In this document: piece by piece, positions 25,618 to 33,834 of the stretch
Numbering within the stretch: the stretch's first letter is position 1
Layout of the letters: the number at the start of each line of letters is the position of its first letter
Source: Bacillota bacterium
GTDB taxonomy: Bacteria > Bacillota > UBA4882 > UBA8346
Length of the DNA: 38,653 nt
Assembly (NCBI GenBank): GCA_029776205.1
Contig: JAKOTQ010000024.1
Span: 1-38,653, forward strand
Direction of reading: 5' to 3'
Program-made: the position numbers and the translations under genes
The notes under the pieces: model-generated
The model's input: the letters and a program-made list of their open reading frames with translations, nothing else
Database searches by the model: none
What the model was told of the DNA's origin: nothing

Positions 25618-26559
25618 TTACACTGTTGTGCCGAAAAACATACCCGGTTGTAGTCGTCGCCCATTAGCATAGTCCGTCGCTGCCATCGCTTTTTTTCCCG
25701 GCGGTTGAACCTGAGTGACCAGAAGTGGTCTATCTCCAGTTCCTATTAAAATGCCCCTATTCTTTTGAACAGCAATAATTTCGCCGGGAGCAGCCGATAA
25801 TTGCTCATCGATCAATCGCGTTTCTAAAATCTTCAAACGTTCACCCTGCCAAAAAGTTTCCACACCCGGTGCCGGTGCAAACACTCGAACCCGGTTATGA
25901 AGTGTCTCTGCCGGCAGGGTCCATTCCATCTGCTGCAAATCCGGAGATAACTTAGGAGCTATGGTAGCCTGTGTGTGATCCTGAGGGATTCGCGGATTTC
26001 TACCAGTGGCGATGTCTTCTACGGTCTTGACCAAAAGATCGCCGCCCATCTCGGCAAGGCGCATATATAATTGGCCAAAGTTTTCATTGATATCAATGGA
26101 CGTCTTCTCCTGATAAATGATATCTCCCGTATCCCAACCTTCATCCATGTACATGGTGGTCACTCCGGTTTCACGGTCACCGTTTAAAATACTCCATTGG
26201 ATCGGCGCCGCTCCCCGATATTGTGGTAGTAAAGAACCGTGAACATTAATACAGCCATATTTCGGATTAAATAAAACCGGTGCCGGAATCTTTTGTCCAA
26301 AAGCCACCACTACGACTAAATCCGGATTAAGCTCGGCAAAACATTGCAAAAATTCAGTATCGCTGACCTTGGCCGGCTGCCAAACCGGAAGTTGATGTCG
26401 GAGTGCCACACATTTAACCTCACAGGGACTCAGCTGCATCCCACGGCCCCTAGGCTTATCAGGTTGAGTCACGACTCCGATGATCTCATGGTTCGTTGTC
26501 AGCAATTTTTCCAAACTAACCGCCGCAAACTGAGGCGTTCCCATATATAATATCCGCAA
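25618..26559 (-). CDS. fmt: Methionyl-tRNA formyltransferase Fmt
   Basis: Fmt formylates the initiator Met-tRNA using 10-formyl-tetrahydrofolate. The 313-residue protein has the N-terminal YMGTPQFAAVSLEKL, the catalytic N-V-H-G-S-LLPQYRGAAPIQ segment and the downstream WDTGDII loop. A C-terminal OB-like domain completes it. The start is TTG 26559 with AAGGAG 9 nt upstream. It lies 38 nt after def, the deformylase that removes the same formyl group, in the usual def-fmt order. Confidence 0.97.
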   Translation of the reverse strand: MRILYMGTPQFAAVSLEKLLTTNHEIIGVVTQPDKPRGRGMQLSPCEVKCVALRHQLPVWQPAKVSDTEFLQCFAELNPDLVVVVAFGQKIPAPVLFNPKYGCINVHGSLLPQYRGAAPIQWSILNGDRETGVTTMYMDEGWDTGDIIYQEKTSIDINENFGQLYMRLAEMGGDLLVKTVEDIATGRNPRIPQDHTQATIAPKLSPDLQQMEWTLPAETLHNRVRVFAPAPGVETFWQGERLKILETRLIDEQLSAAPGEIIAVQKNRGILIGTGDRPLLVTQVQPPGKKAMAATDYANGRRLQPGMFFGTTV

Positions 26560-26597
26560 AATTATCGACTCCTTATCCCAACAGGGATATGCAATGA

Positions 26598-27041
26598 TTA
26601 TTTTTGCTCCTTCAAGTAATCAATAAACAAAATCCCATCCAAATGATCGATCTCATGTTGCAAAGCCCGGGCCAGTAACCCTTCGCCTTCAACCGTCACT
26701 GGTTTTCCATCGAGATTGATCCCGGTGGCTTTTACCTTTGCCGCCCGGGTAATATACTCACTACGTCCAGGGATAGATAGACATCCTTCAACGTCCCGGT
26801 CTTGACCTTCAGCTGCCACAATTTGGGGATTGAAAAGGACAATGGGCCCATCCCCGACATCAATCACAATTAACCGTTCGGAAACCCCAACCTGCGGTGC
26901 AGCCAACCCCACACCATTAGCATGATACATGGTTTCCAACATATCTTTGACCAATACCCGATGGCGTTTGGTAATTTTACTGATGGGTTTTGCTTTCAAG
27001 CGAAGCACCGGTTCATTTTCACCGTAAATCTTCAATTTCAA
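26598..27041 (-). CDS. def: Peptide deformylase Def
   Basis: Def removes the N-formyl group from nascent proteins. Its three metal-site motifs are intact: GVGLAAPQVG, EGCLS and QHEIDHLDG. The 147-residue length fits the type I (short) class. I choose TTG 27041 (MKLKIYGENEPVLR) because GAGG lies 8 nt upstream; GTG 27050 would overlap that site. It heads the def-fmt-peptidase-rsmB operon behind a good promoter. Confidence 0.97.
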   Translation of the reverse strand: MKLKIYGENEPVLRLKAKPISKITKRHRVLVKDMLETMYHANGVGLAAPQVGVSERLIVIDVGDGPIVLFNPQIVAAEGQDRDVEGCLSIPGRSEYITRAAKVKATGINLDGKPVTVEGEGLLARALQHEIDHLDGILFIDYLKEQK

Positions 27042-27076
27042 TGAATTCACCTCAAATTTTCAAAATAAATTTTTAT

Positions 27077-27105
27077 ATTATAGTACACAAGTACACAGTT
27101 CACAA
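27077..27105 (-). promoter_or_regulatory. def operon promoter
   Basis: TTGTGA (27100-27105, - strand) and TATAAT (27077-27082) are 17 bp apart, about 36 bp before the def start. It makes def-fmt-peptidase-rsmB independent of priA. Confidence 0.72.
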
Positions 27106-27322
27106 TTAACAACCAAGATGCGGAGTTCTGGGTTGCATCTCAAATTTCGCCCGCCTATTCTCTATATTTTATGGAAACGTATTTATCCGGTAACCTGTCC
27201 CAGAATACTTGACATATTACCCAACATCAAATTACTCACGTCATTTCTTCTGACTTCATAGCCTGTCTTTTAATTATCAGCACTCATATCCAAAACCTAA
27301 TACCTAATACCAGTACCTTATT

Positions 27323-29782
27323 CTATAGTACAGAATACGGGTTCCTATCCCGGATAATCCGGACATCGGGATATTTTTTGAACGGAAATTGTTTCCATAT
27401 CTCTGTGCCGATTTGTTGGAGCCAATCAGGACGATTGGTTTTAAGGATGATCTGATGTCTATACCGGTTTTGAATTTTTTCTATCAAGGCTGGCGCCGGT
27501 CCCAATATTTCTATCACATCATCCGTCCTCGGGCAGTTGGCTACCTGGTGAATACATTGATCTAATCTATCCCTAAAAGTTTCGGTCGCTGCAACCACTT
27601 GTTCTTTGCGAATACCTGAAAACCCAAACTTCAACAATTCGGTAAACGGTGGATATTTAAGTAAACGCCGGTTTTGAATTTCAGTTTCATAAAATCCGAT
27701 ATAATCGTGGATTTTAGCAAATTGTATCGCATAATGTTCGGGATTATAAGTTTGGAAAATGACCTGGCCCTGACGATCGCCTCGTCCGGCTCTGCCGGCA
27801 ACTTGGGTCAACAATTGAAAGGTCCGTTCCGCCCCACGGAAATCCGGCATATTCAAAGTCATATCCGCCGTAATCACCCCTACCAAAGTAACTCTAGGCA
27901 AATCCAGCCCTTTCGCAATCATCTGTGTTCCCAGTAAAATATCGACTTCCCCGTTGATCAACTGTTGATAGATGCGTTGATGTGCTCCCTTCGTCGAAGT
28001 TGAATCCACATCCATCCGGATCACCCGGGCCTCCGGAAACATGGAGGACAACTCGGCCTCAAGTTTCTGCGTTCCGCTGCCAAAATAACGAATCCGATGG
28101 CTTTGACATTTGGGGCAGATGTTCGGTATAGGCTGGCGATAATCGCAATAATGGCAGCGTAATACCGTTTCATGGGAGTGATAGGTTAATGAAACTTCAC
28201 ACGAAGGGCACCGCAAACTCTCCCCGCAATCGCGGCACATCACAAAAGTCGAATGTCCGCGGCGGTTTAATAATAAAACGACTTGTTCTTTCCTTTCTAA
28301 ACGTTCCTGAATCCCTTTAGAAAGAGCTTCACTGAAAATGGTTTTATTGCCGCGTTTAAGTTCTTCCCTCATATCGACGACAAGCACTTCCGGCAAAGGA
28401 ATCTGGTTATAACGCTGGGTAACTTCGACATAAGCATATTTTCCTTGTTTAACAGCATAAAAAGACTCTAATGCCGGAGTCGCCGAACCCATGATCACTT
28501 TTGCTCCGGTCAATTGAGCCAGCTGCTCAACGACCTCCCGGGTATGATAACGGGGGGAATCCTCTTGTTTATATGAGGACTCGTGTTCTTCATCGACCAC
28601 GATCAGGCCCAAAGCTTCAAATGGTGCAAATAACGCGGAACGAGCACCCAAAACAAACCGGGCTTCACCCCGCTTGATCTTGAACCATTGATCGTACCGT
28701 TCACCATCGGACATATTGCTATGGATTAAAGCGACTGTCTCCCCGAATCGTTCTCGCGCTCTTTTTAAGGTTTGTGGAGTTAAGGCAATTTCAGGGACAA
28801 GATATAACACCTGTTTTCCATCGGCGATGATTTGCTTGGCCAGTTCAAAATAAATTTCGGTTTTCCCGGAACCGGTAATCCCGCGCAATAAAAAAATGGA
28901 ACCGGGCTGTGAATGATAAACTTTAGCATATACTTCGGCTTGCTCTTTATTTAACGTGACGGAACGATATTCCGCCGGTGATTCCAACCCTACCGGAATC
29001 CGTTCGACCGTCGTTTGACAAAGCTCCACCTTTCCTTCGCGAATCAAGCGGTTGATCACGGCTATACTGACGGAGGCTGCTGCAGCAATCTGTGTACGGG
29101 TCATGCCGATTGAATTTTCTAATAAAACCTTTTTCACCCGTTCTCCGGCTTCAGTCTCCGGTTCCTGTTCAGAACCAACCCATCGACATATGAAAGCCTG
29201 CTTTGTTGAAACCCGTGATTTTCCAAACAACTGAACCGGTTCAACCCAACGTCGGTGTAACAAATATTCAAAAAGCTCAGGATATTGGCCAAATTCTTTT
29301 TGCCACTCAGTCTGAGTCCAGCTCAGACTTTCTCTTTCCCGTAAAATCGGTTTAACCCGTTCCACAATGGCTCGTGGTAAAACCTCATCGAGAGCTGACA
29401 GTAATTCATTAAGATTTATATTTATTCGTAAACCGTTCTCTTTTTCAAGACGAGAACCAGGAGGTAAACATAGGCGAACCACTTCGGCTCGATTGCAAAA
29501 ATAGTTGCTTGCCATCCACTCAACTAAATGATATTGGGTTTCAGTCAGTAACGGAAAAACATCCACCACTTTTTCGATGGGTCGAAGATTGTCAAAATCC
29601 GAATGATCGGCAAAATCCCAGATAACCCCGACTGCCATTCTCTTTTGAATCGGCACAATCACCCGGGAACCCAATGCAGCCATTGCCGCCCACTGTTCGG
29701 GAATCTCATAATCAAAGAGAGTATCTAAGGCGATGGCCGATGAATCAATTAATACCTTGGCTATCTTATGTTTTTTGCTCAT
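27323..29782 (-). CDS. priA: Primosomal helicase PriA
   Basis: PriA restarts collapsed replication forks by loading the replicative helicase. The 819-residue protein has an N-terminal DNA-binding domain, Walker A GITGSGKTEIYFEL, a DEEH box (VVDEEHESSYK) and a two-zinc region with eight cysteines (CRDC, CPSC, CHYC, CPKC). Helicase motifs GTQMIAKGLDLP and QVAGRAGR are also present. ATG 29782 (MSKKHKIAKV) has no Shine-Dalgarno sequence, and a -10 element ends 7 nt upstream, so the message may be leaderless; TTG 29800 lies upstream of that predicted start. Unlike in Bacillus, coaBC does not precede it. Confidence 0.97.
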   Translation of the reverse strand: MSKKHKIAKVLIDSSAIALDTLFDYEIPEQWAAMAALGSRVIVPIQKRMAVGVIWDFADHSDFDNLRPIEKVVDVFPLLTETQYHLVEWMASNYFCNRAEVVRLCLPPGSRLEKENGLRININLNELLSALDEVLPRAIVERVKPILRERESLSWTQTEWQKEFGQYPELFEYLLHRRWVEPVQLFGKSRVSTKQAFICRWVGSEQEPETEAGERVKKVLLENSIGMTRTQIAAAASVSIAVINRLIREGKVELCQTTVERIPVGLESPAEYRSVTLNKEQAEVYAKVYHSQPGSIFLLRGITGSGKTEIYFELAKQIIADGKQVLYLVPEIALTPQTLKRARERFGETVALIHSNMSDGERYDQWFKIKRGEARFVLGARSALFAPFEALGLIVVDEEHESSYKQEDSPRYHTREVVEQLAQLTGAKVIMGSATPALESFYAVKQGKYAYVEVTQRYNQIPLPEVLVVDMREELKRGNKTIFSEALSKGIQERLERKEQVVLLLNRRGHSTFVMCRDCGESLRCPSCEVSLTYHSHETVLRCHYCDYRQPIPNICPKCQSHRIRYFGSGTQKLEAELSSMFPEARVIRMDVDSTSTKGAHQRIYQQLINGEVDILLGTQMIAKGLDLPRVTLVGVITADMTLNMPDFRGAERTFQLLTQVAGRAGRGDRQGQVIFQTYNPEHYAIQFAKIHDYIGFYETEIQNRRLLKYPPFTELLKFGFSGIRKEQVVAATETFRDRLDQCIHQVANCPRTDDVIEILGPAPALIEKIQNRYRHQIILKTNRPDWLQQIGTEIWKQFPFKKYPDVRIIRDRNPYSVL

Positions 29783-29788
29783 ATTCTC

Positions 29789-29817
29789 ATTATAAAGCAA
29801 AAATCCCAGAGGAACAA
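29789..29817 (-). promoter_or_regulatory. Possible priA promoter nested in a terminator
   Basis: TTGTTC (29812-29817, - strand) and TATAAT (29789-29794) are 17 bp apart. The -35 lies in the loop of the rpoZ terminator hairpin and the spacer covers its distal arm. Transcription would start at about the priA ATG. Confidence 0.55.
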
Positions 29818-29830
29818 GGTTCTGGGATTT
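29796..29830 (-). terminator. Terminator of the yicC-rpoZ operon
   Basis: The 10-bp stem AAATCCCAGA/TCTGGGATTT with a 10-nt loop is followed on the - strand by TTTTTGCTTT, about 41 bp after the rpoZ stop. Confidence 0.82.
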
Positions 29831-29871
29831 GGTATCTTAGTGATAAATCTAAGAGCAAGCGATATTCATGA

Positions 29872-30078
29872 TTATTTAATCCCGGTTTTGGTACGCTCGA
29901 TGCCGATTTTTCCTGCGTAAATCTCTTTCAACGCCAGAGATACCGCTTTCTCCTTTTGCTCTTCATCATTGTTGTTGTTTTCTTCAAGTATTTGGCGGGC
30001 TCGTTTCGCTGCAGCGATAACCAACGTATATCGGCTGTCGACATGCCGAATCAGTTCGTCCAATGATGGATAGATCAA
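29872..30078 (-). CDS. rpoZ: RNA polymerase omega subunit RpoZ
   Basis: This 68-residue omega subunit assists assembly of the beta-prime subunit. The hallmark stretch IYPSLDELIRHVDSRYTLV is followed by AAAKRARQI and a C-terminal ALKEIYAGKIGI. The start is TTG 30078 with AGAGGGGG 9 nt upstream. It follows gmk by 21 nt, the standard gmk-rpoZ order, and ends the operon. Confidence 0.95.
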   Translation of the reverse strand: MIYPSLDELIRHVDSRYTLVIAAAKRARQILEENNNNDEEQKEKAVSLALKEIYAGKIGIERTKTGIK

Positions 30079-30099
30079 TGAATTTCCCCCTCTGTTTGA

Positions 30100-30711
30100 T
30101 TATACCTCATGAAGTATTTTATCCATACAACCCGATTCTAAGCGGATTGTTCGACATTTCTCAGCCTGTATAATACATTCAATTTGAGAACATGTCAAGT
30201 CGATTTCATTATTTATTATAAAATAATCATATTCGGGGGCATGCTGAAATTCGGTCGTAATATATTTTAAACGTTCCTCGATCTGCTGTTCACTTTCGGT
30301 TTGGCGTCCAACCAAACGGTCGCGTAAAGCTTTAAGCGAAGGTGGAGCCAAAAAGATCAGTACTGCTTTAGGGAAAGACTTTTTAATTTGAAGCGCACCC
30401 TGGACATCAACATCCAAAATAACGTCTTGTCCGGCGCATAATTTTTTCATCACTTCCGACTTGAGCGTCCCATAATAATATTGATATACTTTGGCCCATT
30501 CCAAAAATTCAGCGGCAGCGATCTTCTCCAGAAAATCAGCTTCCGCCATAAAATAATAATGTTTACCATGAATTTCATTGGGTCTGGGATTTCGGGTAGT
30601 TGCCGAAATTGAGTAACTCAAATTCGGCAACTTGGAAAACAAATTCGAAATAATCGTATTTTTTCCAACACCCGAAGGACCCGAAATAACAATCAATAAA
30701 CCTTCTTGCAT
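30100..30711 (-). CDS. gmk: Guanylate kinase Gmk
   Basis: Gmk phosphorylates GMP to GDP and also affects (p)ppGpp-linked GTP balance. The 203-residue protein has the P-loop GPSGVGKNT (the usual residue before Thr is Gly or Ser; here it is Asn) and the GMP-binding SISATTRNPRPNEIHGKHYYF. The segments EFLEWAKVYQYYYGT and DVDVQGALQIKK are also present. ATG 30711 has AGGGG 8 nt upstream. It lies 11 nt after remA, so it is co-transcribed. Confidence 0.97.
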   Translation of the reverse strand: MQEGLLIVISGPSGVGKNTIISNLFSKLPNLSYSISATTRNPRPNEIHGKHYYFMAEADFLEKIAAAEFLEWAKVYQYYYGTLKSEVMKKLCAGQDVILDVDVQGALQIKKSFPKAVLIFLAPPSLKALRDRLVGRQTESEQQIEERLKYITTEFQHAPEYDYFIINNEIDLTCSQIECIIQAEKCRTIRLESGCMDKILHEV

Positions 30712-30722
30712 GAAAAAGACCC

Positions 30723-30989
30723 CTATTCCTCTGCTTCAACCGGTGTATCTTTACTAATAAGACGGTGAGCGACAGTTTCTGGTTGAACGGCTGATAAAAT
30801 CACATGATCGCTGTCGGTAATAATCACTGCCCGGGTTCGTCGACCATATGTAGCATCGATTAGCATCCCTTTATCCCGGCTTTCTTGAATAATCCGTTTG
30901 ATCGGCGAAGATTCCGGACTGACAATAGCTACGATCCGGTTGGCAGAGACAATATTGCCAAAACCGATGTTAATAAGTTTGATATCCAT
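30723..30989 (-). CDS. remA: Matrix-gene regulator RemA (DUF370)
   Basis: RemA is a small oligomeric DNA-binding protein that activates biofilm matrix and osmoprotection genes in Bacillus. The 88-residue sequence is highly conserved: [30 protein letters not shown] and [17 protein letters not shown] 30989 gives the family N-terminus. The only good Shine-Dalgarno sequence (GGGAGG, 31009-31014) is 19 nt away and lies inside a small palindrome, so initiation here looks unusual. It sits between mihF and gmk; in Bacillus remA also precedes gmk. Confidence 0.96.
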   Translation of the reverse strand: MDIKLINIGFGNIVSANRIVAIVSPESSPIKRIIQESRDKGMLIDATYGRRTRAVIITDSDHVILSAVQPETVAHRLISKDTPVEAEE

Positions 30990-31017
30990 TACAGTACAGC
31001 GGCAAGGGCCTCCCTTC

Positions 31018-31332
31018 TTAATTGTTGCCAAGACGTTCGATCAGAGCTTGTTTTTGACGATTGCCAAGGCCCTGGATACGCCGGGTCTCATCAATACCGA
31101 TATCGGACATGATTTTCTTGGTTTTCACTTTACCAATACGCGGTAATGATTCCAACATATAAACGACTCTCATTTTGGCGATGACTTCATCATCAATATT
31201 CGCCAACAATTCCCGAATGGTGGTTTTACCGCTTTTCAAGTTTTGACGAATTTGAGCCCTTTTACTCCGGACTTCCTGCGCCTTTTTAAGTGCTTTTTTC
31301 TTCTCCTCCAGTGAAAGCTTTGGTAATGCCAT
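31018..31332 (-). CDS. mihF: Integration host factor, actinobacterial type (mIHF)
   Basis: This 104-residue basic nucleoid-associated protein has a long N-terminal helix rich in Lys/Arg and a helix-two-turn-helix domain. The segments [26 protein letters not shown] and [11 protein letters not shown] match the mIHF family first described in mycobacteria. ATG 31332 ([10 protein letters not shown]) has GGAGG 8 nt upstream. In mycobacteria mihF lies directly before gmk; here remA is inserted between them. It probably bends or compacts DNA. Confidence 0.93.
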   Translation of the reverse strand: MALPKLSLEEKKKALKKAQEVRSKRAQIRQNLKSGKTTIRELLANIDDEVIAKMRVVYMLESLPRIGKVKTKKIMSDIGIDETRRIQGLGNRQKQALIERLGNN

Positions 31333-31349
31333 GCTTCTCACCTCCTCTT

Positions 31350-32228
31350 CTATTCGATATTTTGAACTTGTTCTCTTAACTTTTCCAATTCCGCCTTAAA
31401 CTCGATGACAATCTGAGATATCTGTAAATCATTGGCTTTGGAGCCAATGGTATTAATCTCCCGATTCAATTCCTGAATCAAAAAATCAAGTTTGCGACCA
31501 ATGGGTTCGTCAAGATTGAGGGCATGAGTAAACTGTTGCAAGTGGCTGGCGATCCGTACCAATTCTTCATTAATATCGGAGCGTTCAGCGAAGATCGCAA
31601 CTTCCATAGCAACTCGGTTCGGATCAACCTCGATTCCTCCGGTTAAATCTTGAATCCGTTTGGTTAATCGTTCCCGATAAAGCTCAACCACTGAAGGAGC
31701 CAACTCTGTGATTTGATGGCGTAAATTGCTTAAGATGTTAATTCGCTGCATAAAATCTTCGACAAGTTTTTGGCCTTCCCTTCTTCTCATCGCAAGCAAG
31801 ATTGCCATGGCCTCGGCCAATGCTTCGGAAGCAATTTGACTCACTGTCTCCTGATCTTCCTCGACGGGAGTCAGCTCAAAAACTTCGGGTAACCGCACGA
31901 TAGTTGGCAAATCCAATTCTCCGGGAATGGCATATATTCCTTTAAGCTCAGCAGCAGATGTAAGATAAGCCGTAATGACAGAATGATTTAATTTGATTTG
32001 AGTCCGGTTGTTGATGAATGATTCGATATTGACGGAGACATCGATCTTTCCCCTGGAAACAAACTGTGAAAGATCCCTCCGGAGCTTGTCTTCTAAATAA
32101 GCATAATTTTTCGGAATCCGAAAATTAATATCTAAATAGCGATGGTTTACTGATTTTACATCAATAGTGATACTGTAGTCGGCGGTCGTTTTCACGCCGC
32201 GACCGTAGCCGGTCATACTTAATGTCAA
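31350..32228 (-). CDS. yicC: YicC/YloC family endoribonuclease
   Basis: This 292-residue protein has the family start SMTGYGRG, the N-terminal domain VKSVNHRYLDINFRIP and the C-terminal DUF1732 end with GRKLDFLIQELNREINTIGSKA and a terminal VIEFKAELEKLREQVQNIE-like helix. YicC proteins are hexameric RNases involved in RNA turnover. The start is TTG 32228 with AAGGAA 10 nt upstream. It is the first gene of the yicC-mihF-remA-gmk-rpoZ operon, the ancestral Bacillota order. Confidence 0.94.
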   Translation of the reverse strand: MTLSMTGYGRGVKTTADYSITIDVKSVNHRYLDINFRIPKNYAYLEDKLRRDLSQFVSRGKIDVSVNIESFINNRTQIKLNHSVITAYLTSAAELKGIYAIPGELDLPTIVRLPEVFELTPVEEDQETVSQIASEALAEAMAILLAMRRREGQKLVEDFMQRINILSNLRHQITELAPSVVELYRERLTKRIQDLTGGIEVDPNRVAMEVAIFAERSDINEELVRIASHLQQFTHALNLDEPIGRKLDFLIQELNREINTIGSKANDLQISQIVIEFKAELEKLREQVQNIE

Positions 32229-32313
32229 GATATTTTGATTCCTTTCTGATGATTTTCTTGATGAATCATTACCGAAAATCCGGTGATATTTGGATGGGAA
32301 TTTAAGTATATAT

Positions 32314-32325
32314 TCAACCTATCAT
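32314..32325 (-). other. Micro-ORF / strong ribosome-binding site in the yicC leader
   Basis: On the - strand AAAGGAGGAA (core at 32334-32339) precedes ATG ATA GGT TGA by 8 nt, about 85 bp before yicC. It may be a three-codon leader ORF or an mRNA-stabilising Shine-Dalgarno site, or chance. Confidence 0.3.
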
Positions 32326-32367
32326 GGGAAATTCCTCCTTTTTGCTTGTAAAATTAATTCAATTCAG

Positions 32368-32392
32368 GGAACTTTTTTTTCATTCACCCGTT
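32368..32392 (+). promoter_or_regulatory. Possible ECF-sigma promoter upstream of htrA
   Basis: GGAAC (32368-32372) and CGTT (32389-32392) are 16 bp apart, the general ECF pattern (AAC in -35, CGT in -10). It lies about 95 bp before the htrA start, and an ECF sigma gene is the next transcription unit downstream. The sequence is AT-rich, so chance is possible. Confidence 0.35.
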
Positions 32393-32487
32393 TTAAATGT
32401 AAAAAAGGTAAATAATAGAATAAACATAGTATATGGTAATTCCCTTAATTTAACCGTATACATTCCATGCAGACAGGAGGATTGATC

Positions 32488-33672
32488 ATGAACGAGACAT
32501 TCAAAAAGTACTTATCCTATGTTCTGGTAGCCGCCTTTGCATCGTTAATGACAACCGGGTTGATTTTCGGACTAGCTCCGGAAAAATTCAATTCGCCAAC
32601 CAACAACTCTGCGGTTCCAGCTCCAAATATCGTTAAAGCCAATTATATGGAAACTGCCCTTGAAAACTCGATTATCAATGCCCGAAACAAAGTGGCACCG
32701 GCAGTGGTGTATATTGATACGGTCACCATCGTTTCGCAGCGTCCCTTTATTCCCTTTGGTTTTCGTGACTTTTTCCCACCGGAATTTTTTCAAGAGCAAA
32801 AACAAGAACGTCGCGGGACCGGTTCCGGTTTTATCATCCGTCCAGACGGATACATCGTCACCAACGAACACGTCATCCGCGGCGCTCAGAAACTGGAAGT
32901 CACTTTATTTGGCGGTAAAAAATTCACCGGTAAAGTCGTTGGCAGCGATCCTTATACCGATCTGGCCGTTATCAAGATCGATGCCAAAAATCTTCCGAGC
33001 GTTAAATTTGGTGATTCCGACAAATTAACCCCCGGCCAATGGGTGGTAGCCATCGGGAATCCCTATGGTTTTCATGATACAGTAACGGCCGGCATCATCA
33101 GCGCTTTAGGCCGCTCTCTGGAAGATCCCAATCAAGCAGGTAACCTGATTCAAACTGATGCTGCTATTAACCCCGGTAACAGTGGCGGTCCTTTGGTTGA
33201 TTTGTCCGGCAACGTCATCGGCATCAACGAAGCCATCATCGCCAACGCCCAAGGTCTTGGTTTTGCCATTCCATCCAATACCGCCAAAAAAATCGTTGAG
33301 GAATTGATCGAAAAAGGAAAAGTCCAACGTCCGGCAAAACCATGGCTGGGTGTTGCCTTAACTGCAATCAACGAACGTATCGCCGAATATTATGGACTGG
33401 CCAACCAGGACGGCGCCATTATCCAGGTATTCCCCAACAGTCCGGCTGCTAAAGCAGGTTTGCAAGACGGAGATATTATTAAGGAAATTAACAGACAAAA
33501 AATTAAAACCCCTGACGATGTGGTGAATAAGATCAAATCGTTGAAAGTTGGAGATACTGTCGAAATTCTCATTTACCGCGAAGGAAGCCTAAAAGTGTTT
33601 AAAGTGAAATTGGAAGAACAACCTCAACAATCAACCAATGAATCCCGTTCACGGTCGCCCTTTGGTCCATAA
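32488..33672 (+). CDS. HtrA/DegP-type membrane-anchored serine protease
   Basis: This 394-residue envelope quality-control protease has one N-terminal membrane segment (residues 8-30) and then a trypsin-like domain with triad H128 (TNEHV), D158 (YTDLAVIKI) and S232 (NPGNSGGPL). A single PDZ domain follows (about residues 290-380: LGVALTAINE ... SPAAKAGLQDGDIIKEIN). ATG 32488 has ACAGGAGG 7 nt upstream. One PDZ plus a membrane anchor matches Gram-positive HtrA. It stands alone but lies next to an ECF sigma operon, and a possible ECF promoter precedes it. Confidence 0.96.
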   Translation: MNETFKKYLSYVLVAAFASLMTTGLIFGLAPEKFNSPTNNSAVPAPNIVKANYMETALENSIINARNKVAPAVVYIDTVTIVSQRPFIPFGFRDFFPPEFFQEQKQERRGTGSGFIIRPDGYIVTNEHVIRGAQKLEVTLFGGKKFTGKVVGSDPYTDLAVIKIDAKNLPSVKFGDSDKLTPGQWVVAIGNPYGFHDTVTAGIISALGRSLEDPNQAGNLIQTDAAINPGNSGGPLVDLSGNVIGINEAIIANAQGLGFAIPSNTAKKIVEELIEKGKVQRPAKPWLGVALTAINERIAEYYGLANQDGAIIQVFPNSPAAKAGLQDGDIIKEINRQKIKTPDDVVNKIKSLKVGDTVEILIYREGSLKVFKVKLEEQPQQSTNESRSRSPFGP

Positions 33673-33730
33673 CCTCTAATCTCCTTTTGAAGAATTATTG
33701 ACAAACTTTAGATTTTGTAGAATTTGTCTG

Positions 33731-33759
33731 CTTACAGTTTGACATAAATTTGATACAAT
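33731..33759 (+). promoter_or_regulatory. Candidate promoter of the ECF sigma operon
   Basis: CTTACA (33731-33736) and TACAAT (33754-33759) are 17 bp apart, about 75 bp before the start. No clear ECF-type autoregulatory motif was found. Confidence 0.4.
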
Positions 33760-33834
33760 AAAATAAAGACATAGCCTGTACAGTTTCCTAATACGGTAGC
33801 GTCTTTATGGCAAAACAAAAAGAAGGTGATATTA

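Noticed and set aside
27061-27322. Short direct repeats (CCTAATACC, GTACACA) as a regulatory array
   Set aside because: Units are short, few and AT-rich with no consistent spacing. They look like simple-sequence noise apart from the def promoter.
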